Shown: positions 54,426 through 64,000 of the stretch, piece after piece | Layout of the letters: every line of letters begins with the position of its first letter | Position numbering within the stretch: position 1 is the stretch's first letter | Assembly (NCBI RefSeq): GCF_020520425.1 | Contig: NC_079490.1 | Span: 5,394,001 to 5,458,000, forward strand | Source of the DNA: Spinacia oleracea | Taxonomy: Eukaryota; Streptophyta; Magnoliopsida; Caryophyllales; Amaranthaceae | Direction: 5' to 3' | Length of the DNA stretch: 64,000 nt | Translations under genes and position numbers: made by a program | Notes under the pieces: model-generated | What the model was told of the DNA's origin: nothing | The model's input: only the letters and a program-made list of their open reading frames with translations | Database searches by the model: none

Positions 54426-57400
54426 TGTTATAAATATATTGTATTGTGGATGCCCATTATATCCCTGACATCATTATCCTATATAATATATGTATATGTA
54501 CACATTATGGTGAGGAGAATAAGATGATAACCGCCTGTTTTCTCTCTTCCCCTCTCCCCCTTTCTCCCTAATTTATAACACGTTATGAGCACCAACTCTA
54601 ACCAATTGAGGCAACGAAAATTGTCAATAACATATGGGTATGAATCGGAGCATATGCAGTCTGTTTGCGGCGTGTTTCGTAGGACAAAAAGGGTGTCTCT
54701 TTGGCGAAATTAAATTGCCGACCATGGAGAAATCTACAGATTTGTAGAGAAATAAAGAACCTTAAGATCGGTAAATTGTTAAAATTTTATCCTTAATATT
54801 TTAATATATATGTGTTTGTCTGTTTGATTTCTAAATAGGTGTTCAAATAAGGAAAGCAAAGAAAAGAAGGGCAGTTATGCCGTGTAAATGTTACGGAGTA
54901 GATAATGCTTCTGCAAATTATAAGAAAATACAACAAAACATGAAATCGATGATGGCTGATGTTGCGTATTTTACGGCGACACCAGTTGTTTGGCTATCTA
55001 GACCTCAACGGCTCTACATCGAAGGAAAGTCTTCTCAATTTATTTGATTATTCTTATTTGAGTTACCATATTAGTGTGAATATTGAAGCAATGAGTCAAT
55101 TGTCTATATCATGCATGAAGAATTTTCTGTGATGGTAAACACCAAAAGAGATAAGACCTAAAAGAAATATGTGTACACTTCGTATATAACCATCTCATTA
55201 ATTCTATATTTAAACTAGTACTAATACTAGTATACCGTTTTGCATGCATAGAGTTGGATACATGTTTCTCTAAGTTGAATTTCTTATGCCCTAGACATAT
55301 CTATATCGAGAATATGTTTAGAGAGTTGTATTTCTAAATTGAAGGAAAATGGTTACTTTTGTCCAATTGTTTGAGTATGATACAATCCTCAGAATTATAT
55401 GCAACGTTCTGAATTCATAGTGTAAGAGGATGCAAAAGTTAGATTGTTAACTGGTTTCTTGTAATCCTTTATTCCGTACGGTGTGATACGGGGTATTAAT
55501 GAGACCCTTTAGGCATACAACTTTTGCTCTTATTCCAAATGAATAATGCCAACACTATTATGTAATTTATTATCGATGTGTTGATTGAATTCAATTATAG
55601 ATTGTATTATATACCTAAATGAAGTTGAGTGATTGGATTGATGTGTAAATTGAAAATGTAATTCTCGTATACGTGGACCTGAAGCTCCTTAAACTTATGA
55701 AGGACCCGAAACCCTTAAGAATAATAGGAAGACATGTACATGACCTAAAATGTCTAATATTTTCTTATAGTTTGTTGACTAGATTATCCACCATTCACAG
55801 GACTAATGTGATCTCATAAGCGCAATGTCATGAAAAAAGAATGTAAAAAATAAAATAATATTGAATAGCTTATATATTGTCTTTTGGGTGGATATTCTTG
55901 ATACCAAACTATGGCTGAGAATTGGTGATTCGTAGCTAACTAGATTTACAAGCTCCTTCCCAGAAGTGAATGGGAAATTTCATATTTGAAAGAATAATAA
56001 TTATGTTTGCATGATGTTCTTTTATATAATTCACAGAAAAGTTCATAAGAATTGCAAACATGAGTACATAATATCTATTTGAGCAAGAAATAGTTTTATG
56101 AGTTTAAGAAATTGAGCATGACAGTGTGAGCAACTCATTTGAAAATGTATTCATTATATGCCCATACTTTTAAGAATTTTCAATATAAATTTTTATATAA
56201 TTGGGCAAGAGAAACAAGTAAGAGTTTTATAAGAATAATTTTACTTTGCTTGATACATGACATTGCCAAAGGAATTTATGGCATAAAAGGTGCAAGAGTT
56301 CTAAAGGTTGTTAGATTAATGTTGTACCCCCACATGCAAGTATCAGGGGGAGATAGCTTTTAAGTTTACAAAATAGTGGTATGTTGATTAAAATGATACA
56401 TGAATGTTAAATGTGGTACAAGTTTTGTTCATAAATCGTTGACTATTTTTATGAACACGAGTACAAGTTTATGATATTCACTACAAAATTATGGATTATT
56501 AGAGACGGAATTTGAGACGGAAACTATAAGCATCTCAAACTTGAGACAGATTACTAAAATTTCGTCTCTAAATTAAAATTGAGATGGGATTGTATATAGA
56601 ATTTCAAACTTTTCGTCTCAAATTTGTAATGGACTTGCCAAAATTCCGTCTCAAATTTTTTTGAGACGCCCTCTATAGAGACGCCCCATTTCGTCTCAAA
56701 TCCGTCTCCAATCATCATTTTGAGACGGATTTGGATTATTTAGAGACGAAATCCCTCGTCTCTATAAAATGATTTTTTTGTAGTGATTATTATCTCATCC
56801 CGAAGATGAAGAAAGAAGAATGTTTATTGAAATTGATATGTACCACAATTACAATGCATACTCCAGAAGAGTATAAGCTATCTTTCCATAAGTTTTGTTA
56901 AATTGTTTTGCTATTACTAATGAGACACCAGTTTGTGTCGTTATATCACATCAAAATATGTTCAATATAGTATTTTATAATTACAGTGATCACTTTGAAA
57001 AGATAACCAGCAGTTATCCAATGAAATATTTGAATATGATATTATATTCGTACGATGTGATAATTCAGGCCATCCGGGTTTAGGAAAACCCGCCATGAGA
57101 ATTTGAAAATTCTTTTCAAATAAAAATTTATGTGTTGACATTCCCTCATATGTTGTATATATTCAAAGGCAGGACATAATGATGAGGTTGAGTTGTATTT
57201 CAATCAAATATTTATAATGAATCGATTGAGAAAATAAATACAAGAGATATTAAATACTTTGAAAACTTGTATAATGATATGATAGGTGACTTGAAGTTCA
57301 CCATGATAGTAAGTGACCCGAAGTTCACCAAAATGATAGTAAGTGACTTGAAGATCACCAAGAAATTTACAAGTGTTTTGTGATTGATTTAAGTATCATA

Positions 57401-59636
57401 AAATCTCTTGATAGGGGCAATCATATGTCAGCACGAAATGAGAAAATATGAAGAAGAAAAAAAACACAACTGCAAAGTGCATCTACTCCCCATGATCAAT
57501 GTTAATCTCCAGAAGAGAACGAAAGTATGAAATATTTATTAAAATACACGTTTGAAAGTGTATTATTAGTTGGTGAAAGACTTTATGCCCCATAACATAT
57601 TGAAAATATTTTCCCAACTTAGGGGGAGACGAGCAAGAATAAGTTGGCAAAATTAAAAGATAATAAATTGATCCCCATATGAGTAAGTGTACATGCCAAC
57701 TTTATGTCCTCGAAGTGTGTTTGGACATAAATATCTATGACTTAATTATGTTAAGAGACATAAAGCTATATGATAGTCATAGTGCTCGATGTTACATAAA
57801 GTAAGTTTTTGAGAAATATATATGTATCATGCCAATATTTATTTAAATCTCTACACCTGAAGTGTAGATTATATATACGGTTCCAACACAATGATGAGAT
57901 ATAGATTTATTTATATGAAAAGGGCAAGATAATGCAGTTGATGATATTATTGAAAATAAAGAAAACATTAATATATAGTGTATGAAATACCCTTGAAGTG
58001 GTATAGATATCTGAACTATAATAGATGGCCCGTGAGAATAGATGAATGGTACCTATTGAATAAGTATTCAGATATCATTGATAAAAAGCATGCAAAATAT
58101 ATGTTGAAGAATTTTGATGATACCGGTAGATGATGGAACCGAAATATAATGCATATGCGAGAAATAATGGATTGAATAGGGGATTGTAAATTTATGTCTA
58201 TTTCGATGTAGACATCATTATAATGATCAAATGAGCTCATGGACCTGAAGTCCAACAAGTTATGGATTTGAAATATCCACAGTGTACAGTGTTTTGCATT
58301 TGAGTCTTACATTCATATACATGTGTTAATAGGTAAATGCATCATTCATCATACATTTAGTTTGTTTTATGTTTTATCATGATATGATGTTTATTTATCC
58401 AGTTATATATGTTTCAAAACTATTATGATGTCGTATATGAATATGCATCCAAAGAATGGTAAGACGAATTTGCAACTTTATTCAAATTTATAAGAGGAGA
58501 TTCTTACTCCATTGGGCTAATATTTGTGACAAAAGTTTATATGCAATATCGATTTAATAGCGCGCGTTATAAATCATGCAAACAAGAAGAGTTCCTGAAG
58601 AACTTATTCATGATGTTCTTAACATCTAGCCCTTTAAGTTTTGCATATGAATGTCACAACAATAATGAGATATTATAAAAACTCTAAAAGAGTATTTTTG
58701 AAATGTCATGTCAAGTTCTCAACCAGTAGTTTGAGTACTTGAGAGTTATGAAATATACATATTAGTTTATTCACGGAAGAATTCTTATAGAAATATGAGT
58801 TGATTCAAAATTATAAGATAAGAGTATGTAGTGTCCTTACATTTTATTTTATGGTCCAGAAGAACCATGAATCACATTATACTCTAAGTTGGACAGTGAT
58901 ATTATTATTTATCATGTATTGTCATGAAAGTATGACTAGAGAAATTTTGATCAACATTGTTGATTACTACTACTTATGACCTCCAGAAGAAGGTTTACAT
59001 ATGTCTAATATGAAAGGATATATTTTGTAATATTATATGCAAGAATATATAATTATTTCAGGTATTATTGTCAAAAGTCTGGTGATATAAATACTCACCT
59101 AGTGCATACAAGTGAACGTTTGAAAATTCAACTCAAATTGTGGAGAATCAACTTCCAAGGAGCTTCATGTTGCTACATTTAGAAAGTTATCAACGGTATT
59201 AGATTCATTGAACTAGAAAATCTCAAGTGATATATTCATCAGGGGGAGAAAATACGCGTTGCACTCTTTTTCCCTTAACCACGGTTTTGTCCCATTGGGT
59301 TTTCCTGGTAAGGTTTTTAACGAGGCAACATCCCAAGCGTATTATGATGAGTGTTGTACTCTTTTCCTTCACTAGGATTTTATCCCACAGGGTTTTCCTA
59401 GAAAGGTTTTTAATGAGGCATCATCTCATGTATATTACAGGGTCATTGTATTATTTTAGATAATGGACATCCAAGGGGGAGTGTTATAAATATATTGTAT
59501 TGTGGATGCCCATTATACCCCTGACATCATTATCCTATATAATATATGTATATGTACATATTATGGTGAGGAAAATAAGATGATAACCGCCTGTTTTCTC
59601 TCTTCCCCTCTCCCCCTTTCTCCCTAATTTATAACA
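54426..59636 (+). mobile_element. copia-type LTR retrotransposon (fossil) with both LTRs
   Basis: Two 155-bp LTRs (54426-54580 and 59482-59636) begin TGTTATAAATATATTG and end ATTTATAACA. The 5-bp target duplication TGCCT flanks the element. By eye the LTRs differ at three places, so insertion is recent, of the order of one million years with usual plant rates. After the left LTR comes 'CGTTATGAGCACC', resembling the primer site of a plant copia group; before the right LTR is a purine run 'CCAAGGGGGAG'. The 4.9-kb inside has no long open frame and is broken many times. The region near 59230-59450 has the paired 'GGTTTTCCT..TAAGGTTTTTAA' blocks seen downstream of the coding part in that group. 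A CACTA MITE lies within. Confidence 0.9.
56479..56785. mobile_element. CACTA-type MITE (307 bp) inside the copia fossil
   Basis: The left end CACTACAAAA pairs with the right end TTTTTGTAGTG, and the 3-bp duplication ATT lies on both sides (56476-56478, 56786-56788). The inside is made of 'TTTCGTCTCAAAT' and 'GAGACGGA' words in both orientations, typical CACTA subterminal repeats. Confidence 0.9.
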
Positions 59637-59774
59637 TGCCTAAAATTCTAGCCAAAATTCGCTATTATTCGGGATAGGTCAAGCTCAAGTTGATAAGGTC
59701 TACTATATATAAAAAAAAGTTTGAATCTTCTGCCTCGTAATCCATATTCTGAGTCACTTGCTCTCATAGATAAA

Positions 59775-60403
59775 TCTAATCTAATATACATATATAAAGG
59801 AGGTATATTTGCTGAGATATTAGAGCGCCACCTAGGATAACTATTGGTTTCGGCCAATGAAAAATAAGATGTCTAATTTATTTTTGAATTAAAAAATCAA
59901 GTGTCACGTAGATAATTAATTAGGTGTCATATAGATATTTTAATTAATTAATTACTAATATACAACTCCATCCAAAATCAAACCCTCTAATAATTAAAAA
60001 ATAAATTTAAAATAAAATTCATCGAAAATCAAACACTAATCTAAAATAAAGTTCAATCTAAAATCAAACACTAATCCAATATTAGAGCGGACGTAACGCT
60101 TTCGGCCAATGAAAAATAATATTTTGAAATTATTTTTGAATTAAAAAAGTCAAGTGCCACGTAGATAAATAATTAGGCGCCACGTAGATATTTTTATAAA
60201 TTAATTATTAATATTATACATATACAATTTCATCCAAAATCAAACACTCTCGTGATTAAAAAAATAAATCTAAAATAAAATTTAATCCAAAATAAAAAAC
60301 AATCTAATATAATATCTAAATATAGCAGTTGGTATATATATATGAGTTTTATTTTAACTTAACAATTTAATAAAATTCTTGCATCGCACGTGCTAAAATC
60401 TAG
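59775..60403 (+). mobile_element. non-autonomous Helitron with internal duplication
   Basis: The start is A|TCTAATCTAATATACATA (or five bases later) and the end is 'GCATCGCACGTGC', then TAAAATCTAG|T. The inside is a roughly 270-bp tandem duplication: 'TTTCGGCCAATGAAAAATAA' occurs near 59850 and 60100, each followed by 'CACGTAGATA' and 'CATCCAAAATCAAAC'. Confidence 0.8.
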
Positions 60404-60539
60404 TGTTAATACTATTTCAAATATAAAATAAATAAGTGATTGATTAATTAAAGATATCAACCTGTAGGATGAAATGTAACACAAGTGGTACATGAATGTG
60501 AGAGATAGGATTTGATTCGGACAAGAGGGAGATAGTGTT

Positions 60540-60730
60540 CTCTTTATCTGAGTTTAACTTGTCTTATCTTATTGACGTTGAACTTATCTTATTAACCCTT
60601 ATCTTATTTTATCTGAACCTATTGTCCCTTATCTTATTAAAACTTATAGCATTACCTTATGTAATATTTATATATCGTATATTATCTTATTGGTCATTAA
60701 CTTATCTTATCTTATCTTATTGACCCTAAG
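60540..60730. repeat. TTATCTTA-rich low-complexity block
   Basis: Repeated 'CTTATCTTATTGACC' and 'AACTTATCTTATTAACCC' words. It may be an outlying, decayed member of the AAGTTCAGATAAG MITE family read on the other strand. Confidence 0.5.
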
Positions 60731-61059
60731 ACGGAGTATAACTAATTGGATAAATCATCTGACAAAAATCCAAGATTGTACAAATTCTATCCATGTCGGT
60801 GAAATACTGAAATATACTCCGTACCTACTCATGAGAGAGACGAGACACACAAGGTCATAATTGTAATTAATGACAAAAACAAGAAATGGATTGAGGAGCG
60901 CGTCAATCACGGCACACCCCCAATTTCTAGATCTTCTCTCTGCACTTTTCATTCTCTCTCTCTTTCTTCACTCGCACAGAGACCAGAGACACGGCAGAGG
61001 AGAGAGAAAACTGTCCCTTTTCAATTCATCCTTAAATAGCGAATGAGGGGGTTACATGA
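60731..61059 (+). promoter_or_regulatory. probable promoter and 5' leader of the ORF89-mutase transcript
   Basis: CT-rich tracts (CTCTCTCTCTTTCTTCACTC near 60952) typical of plant core promoters and leaders begin about 110 bases before the first ATGs. No clear TATA box. Three ATGs follow closely (61043, 61056, 61060); the first two open very short frames. Confidence 0.4.
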
Positions 61060-63686
61060 ATGACAATAACTCCGCCATCTTTGCTCTCCCTCTCAATCAA
61101 TTCTGCCATTCTTCATCTCTCTTCTTTTTCTGATCTCTCCCCTCTTCCTGATCACATTCTCATCGATCTCTTCCTGGTACGCCCTCCTCTCCCTCTCTCT
61201 ACGATTGTTAATTTATCCAATTAGTTTGTTTATGGTGTAATTCATTCTTCAAATTAGGTTTTCTCGGATTCTTTTGAGTTTATTAGGTTGATTCTTGTTT
61301 TGAGGAAGTTTGATTTTGATTTGTGTAATTATTGTTGTGCTGGAGGTGTGATTTTTGTGTGAATGTTTGCTGGAATTGAAATTATTTCAAACTGCAGCAC
61401 AAATATAGCGGAATACATGCTTTTGCTTTGTTTATTTATAAGATGTTGAAATTTTGCTTTTATGTCTATTCGGTCTGATTCTGTTTTGAGGAGGTTATGA
61501 TTTGAGGGGTTTTGTGCTGGTGCTGTGATTTTGTGTGAATTTTTTGCTGGAACTGAAATTATTTTTAAACTGGACACAAATACAGTATATGCTTTTGCTT
61601 TGTTCATGAGATGTTGCAATTTTGCTAGTTTTGAATGCTGTTATGCTATTTTTTTGTCTGCTGTTGAATGTGGTTGATGAGGACATAAATAGATCGAATT
61701 CGAGGGTGTTAGGGTGGCTGTGGTGAAATGTAAGGAAGTGTGGTAGTGGTCGTATCTAGAAATTAAATTCTTTCAAACTGCATCACAAGTACTATGTATT
61801 TGATGTTTGCGATTGAATGTGGTTGATGAGGACATAAATTGATCAAATTCGAGGATGTTAGGGTAGCTATGGTGAAATGTTAGGGAAGTGAGGTGGTGTT
61901 GGGGTGGTGCTGATGGTATGTAGAAATTAAATTATTTCAAACTGCGTCACATACTCACAAATAATATGTATGTGATGTTTGCGATAATGCTTGTTTTTTG
62001 CTATTGAATGTGGTTGATGAGGACGTTAATCGATAGAGTTTGAGGATGTTAGGGTCGATGTGGTGAAATGTTAGGGAAGTGAGGTGGTGTGGCGGTGGTG
62101 GTGTTGGTATCTCTTTATCTTTGTGCGCTTATGTTATGTTGCAGTTTTGCTTGTTTTGAATGCCATTAAGCTTTCTTTTGCCATTGAATGTGGTTGATGA
62201 GGAGATAAAACCGCTTTTGAGGATATTAGGGTGGTCGTGGTGAAATGTTACTTGTTGGGGAAGTCTGGTAGTGGTGGTGTCTTGGACGATGTTTATATAT
62301 TGCCAATATTGGTATTCGTGGATTGGATGGCCGTGTCTGTATATGCCTTTTCGAGGTTCCATAAACAGGTACATTTAGGTGACCAACTAGGCAACTAGGA
62401 GGAGGAACCTAACATTGCTTCCCTGGAGGATGTTTTTTTCTAGATTACACGAACCTTAAGATTGTTGTCCACTTGTCGTGGAATCGTAGATAGGTCAGAA
62501 GTGTGGTGGTTTCTTAAAATGGCTATGGTGTTATATGTTTATACTGGCAGTCTGGTACCTTGGACGGTTGTGCTGGTTTGTTTTACGGAATTATGGTGGT
62601 ACGGCTGGTACCTCAAATAGGTATTTTTGGTGGCTGTGGTGGTTGAACTTCACAAAGTTTAACACCTTGTTGGGAGGATCGTATGATTGCTTTGCTTCCC
62701 CCTTATTGTTCATAGCTTGATGGCTGGCGAAGCCATGAAGTTTCTGATTCTACCTTTATATATATCATTCTCTTATAACCAGAACCACCACACCTCACTG
62801 CTGTCAATCTGTCATGTTGCTGGCGCGGTCATCTCAAGAAGGACCTTGTACCTTTCTTTGCCATTCTCTGCTGAATAGATACTGTTTTTAATTCTGCTTA
62901 ATGTCTCAATCCAAGTTCAAATTAGAGTTGTGGTTGTTCTAAAGTTATAGGTTGCTAATTGGGCACATTTTATGAGCCCGGAATGAGTAACATGCTAGTA
63001 ATTTATCAAATTGACGTGTCATTAAGTTTAATCTATTGAAACAAAGAGGTTATAATAAGACCCCTCTGTATCTGGTGTGTATCATGAAAAGTTATTGCCT
63101 TGAAACTCCGTTTTAAGTGTAGGCAATTGCATTACATGTTATGGTAATTGGTAATCGGTAACTACTATTATGCTGTAATAACACTAGAATTATTGGTTAT
63201 TGCTTGCATGTGCTATTATTTATAATCATTTGGCCAGCCAAAAATCAGTCTCCTTTATGAGTGAGCCTCTCCTTGATCTGGTTGTATAATCTGTCACCCT
63301 TTCACCTTTTTTTGTTTTGGTTGGTAGACTCTTCTATGATTATACGGTTGAATACTGTGAACTTTTAATTACTTTTTCTGGCTTGTTTTCTTGTGAAATC
63401 TGTTCATTAACATAATTCTGTTTTTGGCAGAGAACACTAAAAGCTGGAAAATTAAATGAGAAGATTCTGAAATTGTTCGTAGCGTCTGGTGACGAAAAAC
63501 TTCTTTCCCTTATCCGGGAGCTCAATATCAACCCAGTAATTTCTCCAGTTCTTCCTACCCGTAAGTCCTGGTCTTTCCCCTTTTTTTAATCAATTCATTG
63601 CATCATACTCCATAGTTAATTTGATTGTGTTATAGCCTGATAAGTACGATTTATTCCTTTCAGGGTGTGACGGCCGCTGGTACTGA
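61060..63686 (+). CDS. spliced 89-residue protein directly upstream of the mutase ORF
   Basis: Exons 61060-61176, 63431-63560 and 63664-63686 join at consensus GT-AG sites in phases 0 and 1. They give MTITPPSLLSLSINSAILHL..., then SPLPDHILIDLFLRTLKAGK, LNEKILKLFVASGDEKLLSL, IRELNINPVISPVLPTRCDG and RWY. The run LSPLPDHILIDLFLRTLKAG resembles the first helices of an F-box, so SKP1 binding is conceivable; the rest looks like amphipathic helices. The complete, stop-free frame over two introns (2.25 kb and 103 bp) argues that this is a real protein. Its stop at 63684 lies only 38 nt before the ATG of the mutase gene, with no room for a separate promoter unless it lies in this gene's introns. It could be a first cistron, a conserved upstream ORF, or a small gene whose transcripts extend into the next. 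Confidence 0.65.
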
Positions 63687-63724
63687 TTTTTTTTGTCTTA
63701 CGGTCCTTTGTATAAACACCGAAA

Positions 63725-64000
63725 ATGGCTCAGTTCAGCATTAAGGATAATGATGTGGATATCGTGATTGGTGCTCTACAGTCTGATCTCACATCATTTA
63801 TGAACGCATGGAAACCCATGTTCTCCCGATATCACTTGATCATAGTCAAAGACCCCGAACTGAAAGAAGATCTGAAGATTCCAGACGGATTCGATGCCCA
63901 GATCTTTACAAAGGCTGACATGGACAAGGCCGTCGGACCTTCACTGACTTCCCAGCTTTTCTCTGGCTATTCATGTCGTTACTATGGGTACCTCGTCTCT
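63725..64000 (+). CDS. RGP5: UDP-arabinopyranose mutase (RGP5-like), 5' part
   Basis: The first 92 codons: MAQFSIKDNDVDIVIGALQS, FMNAWKPMFSRYHLIIVKDP, GFDAQIFTKADMD and LFSGYSCRYYGYLVS. This matches reversibly glycosylated polypeptides (UDP-arabinopyranose mutases, glycosyltransferase family 75), which interconvert UDP-L-arabinopyranose and -furanose at the Golgi surface for cell-wall arabinan synthesis. FSGYSCRYYGYLVS is closer to the divergent RGP5 type than to RGP1/2, which read DSACRCFGYMVS there. The gene runs off the window, so the DDD-type metal site is not visible. The 5'UTR introns are shared with the small upstream ORF. Confidence 0.93.
   Translation, partial: MAQFSIKDNDVDIVIGALQSDLTSFMNAWKPMFSRYHLIIVKDPELKEDLKIPDGFDAQIFTKADMDKAVGPSLTSQLFSGYSCRYYGYLVS

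Noticed and set aside
61329-62374. Short antisense frames in the long intron before the mutase gene
   Set aside because: They come from loosely repeated intron phrases ('GAATGTGGTTGATGAGGA' and similar) and show no domain.

Overview
This window is nuclear DNA of a flowering plant. It holds intron-rich genes for plant-only families (wall-associated receptor-like kinase, SKIP23-type F-box protein, DRP4-type dynamin, UDP-arabinopyranose mutase), plant-type tRNA genes (tRNA-Tyr carries the usual short intron), and a typical plant mix of Helitrons, Stowaway, hAT, CACTA and Mutator-type elements, LINEs and copia LTR fossils. The recurring 'TACTCCGTA' fragments and the 'GGCTCTGTTCT' MITE family remind me of Amaranthaceae (spinach, beet, quinoa group), but that placement is an impression and was not tested.

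Left part (1-2860): transposon debris, with a fragment of the splicing-factor gene DOT2/SART-1 behind a copia LTR-like remnant. From 2861 to 25725 lies a large imperfect inverted duplication. Its left arm (about 2861-7530) reads tRNA-Val, tRNA-Tyr, then a DRP4-type dynamin gene on the minus strand. Its right arm (about 19400-25725) is the mirror image, interrupted by a block holding a decayed WAK-like kinase gene. The spacer holds an F-box gene, a LINE piece, a Pack-MULE carrying a captured FBD/LRR gene fragment, Helitrons, and further direct copies of the tRNA-Val and dynamin-promoter segments. In all there are six tRNA-Val(AAC) genes, two tRNA-Tyr(GTA) genes and one tRNA-Tyr pseudogene.

Middle part (25725-35430): a 2.9-kb LINE inside a Stowaway MITE, a CACTA-like element, AT-rich DNA, a copia fossil fragment between Stowaway-like ends, and a tandem tRNA-Val pair. 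At 35705-38299 is an apparently intact three-exon WAK-like receptor kinase, a relative of the pseudogene at 22.7-24.1 kb.

Right part: a complete 16-exon PELOTA (Dom34) ribosome-rescue gene (39265-46425, minus, 378 residues); a divergent gene for a 742-residue acidic membrane protein of unknown function with a repeat-filled 5'UTR intron (about 48750-53434, plus); a copia-type LTR fossil with both LTRs and its target duplication (54426-59636) that contains a CACTA MITE; a Helitron; and at the right edge the start of a UDP-arabinopyranose mutase (RGP5-like) gene. Just upstream of that gene a spliced 89-codon ORF, continuous across two introns, ends 38 nt before the mutase ATG. This possible two-cistron transcript is the most interesting observation in the window.
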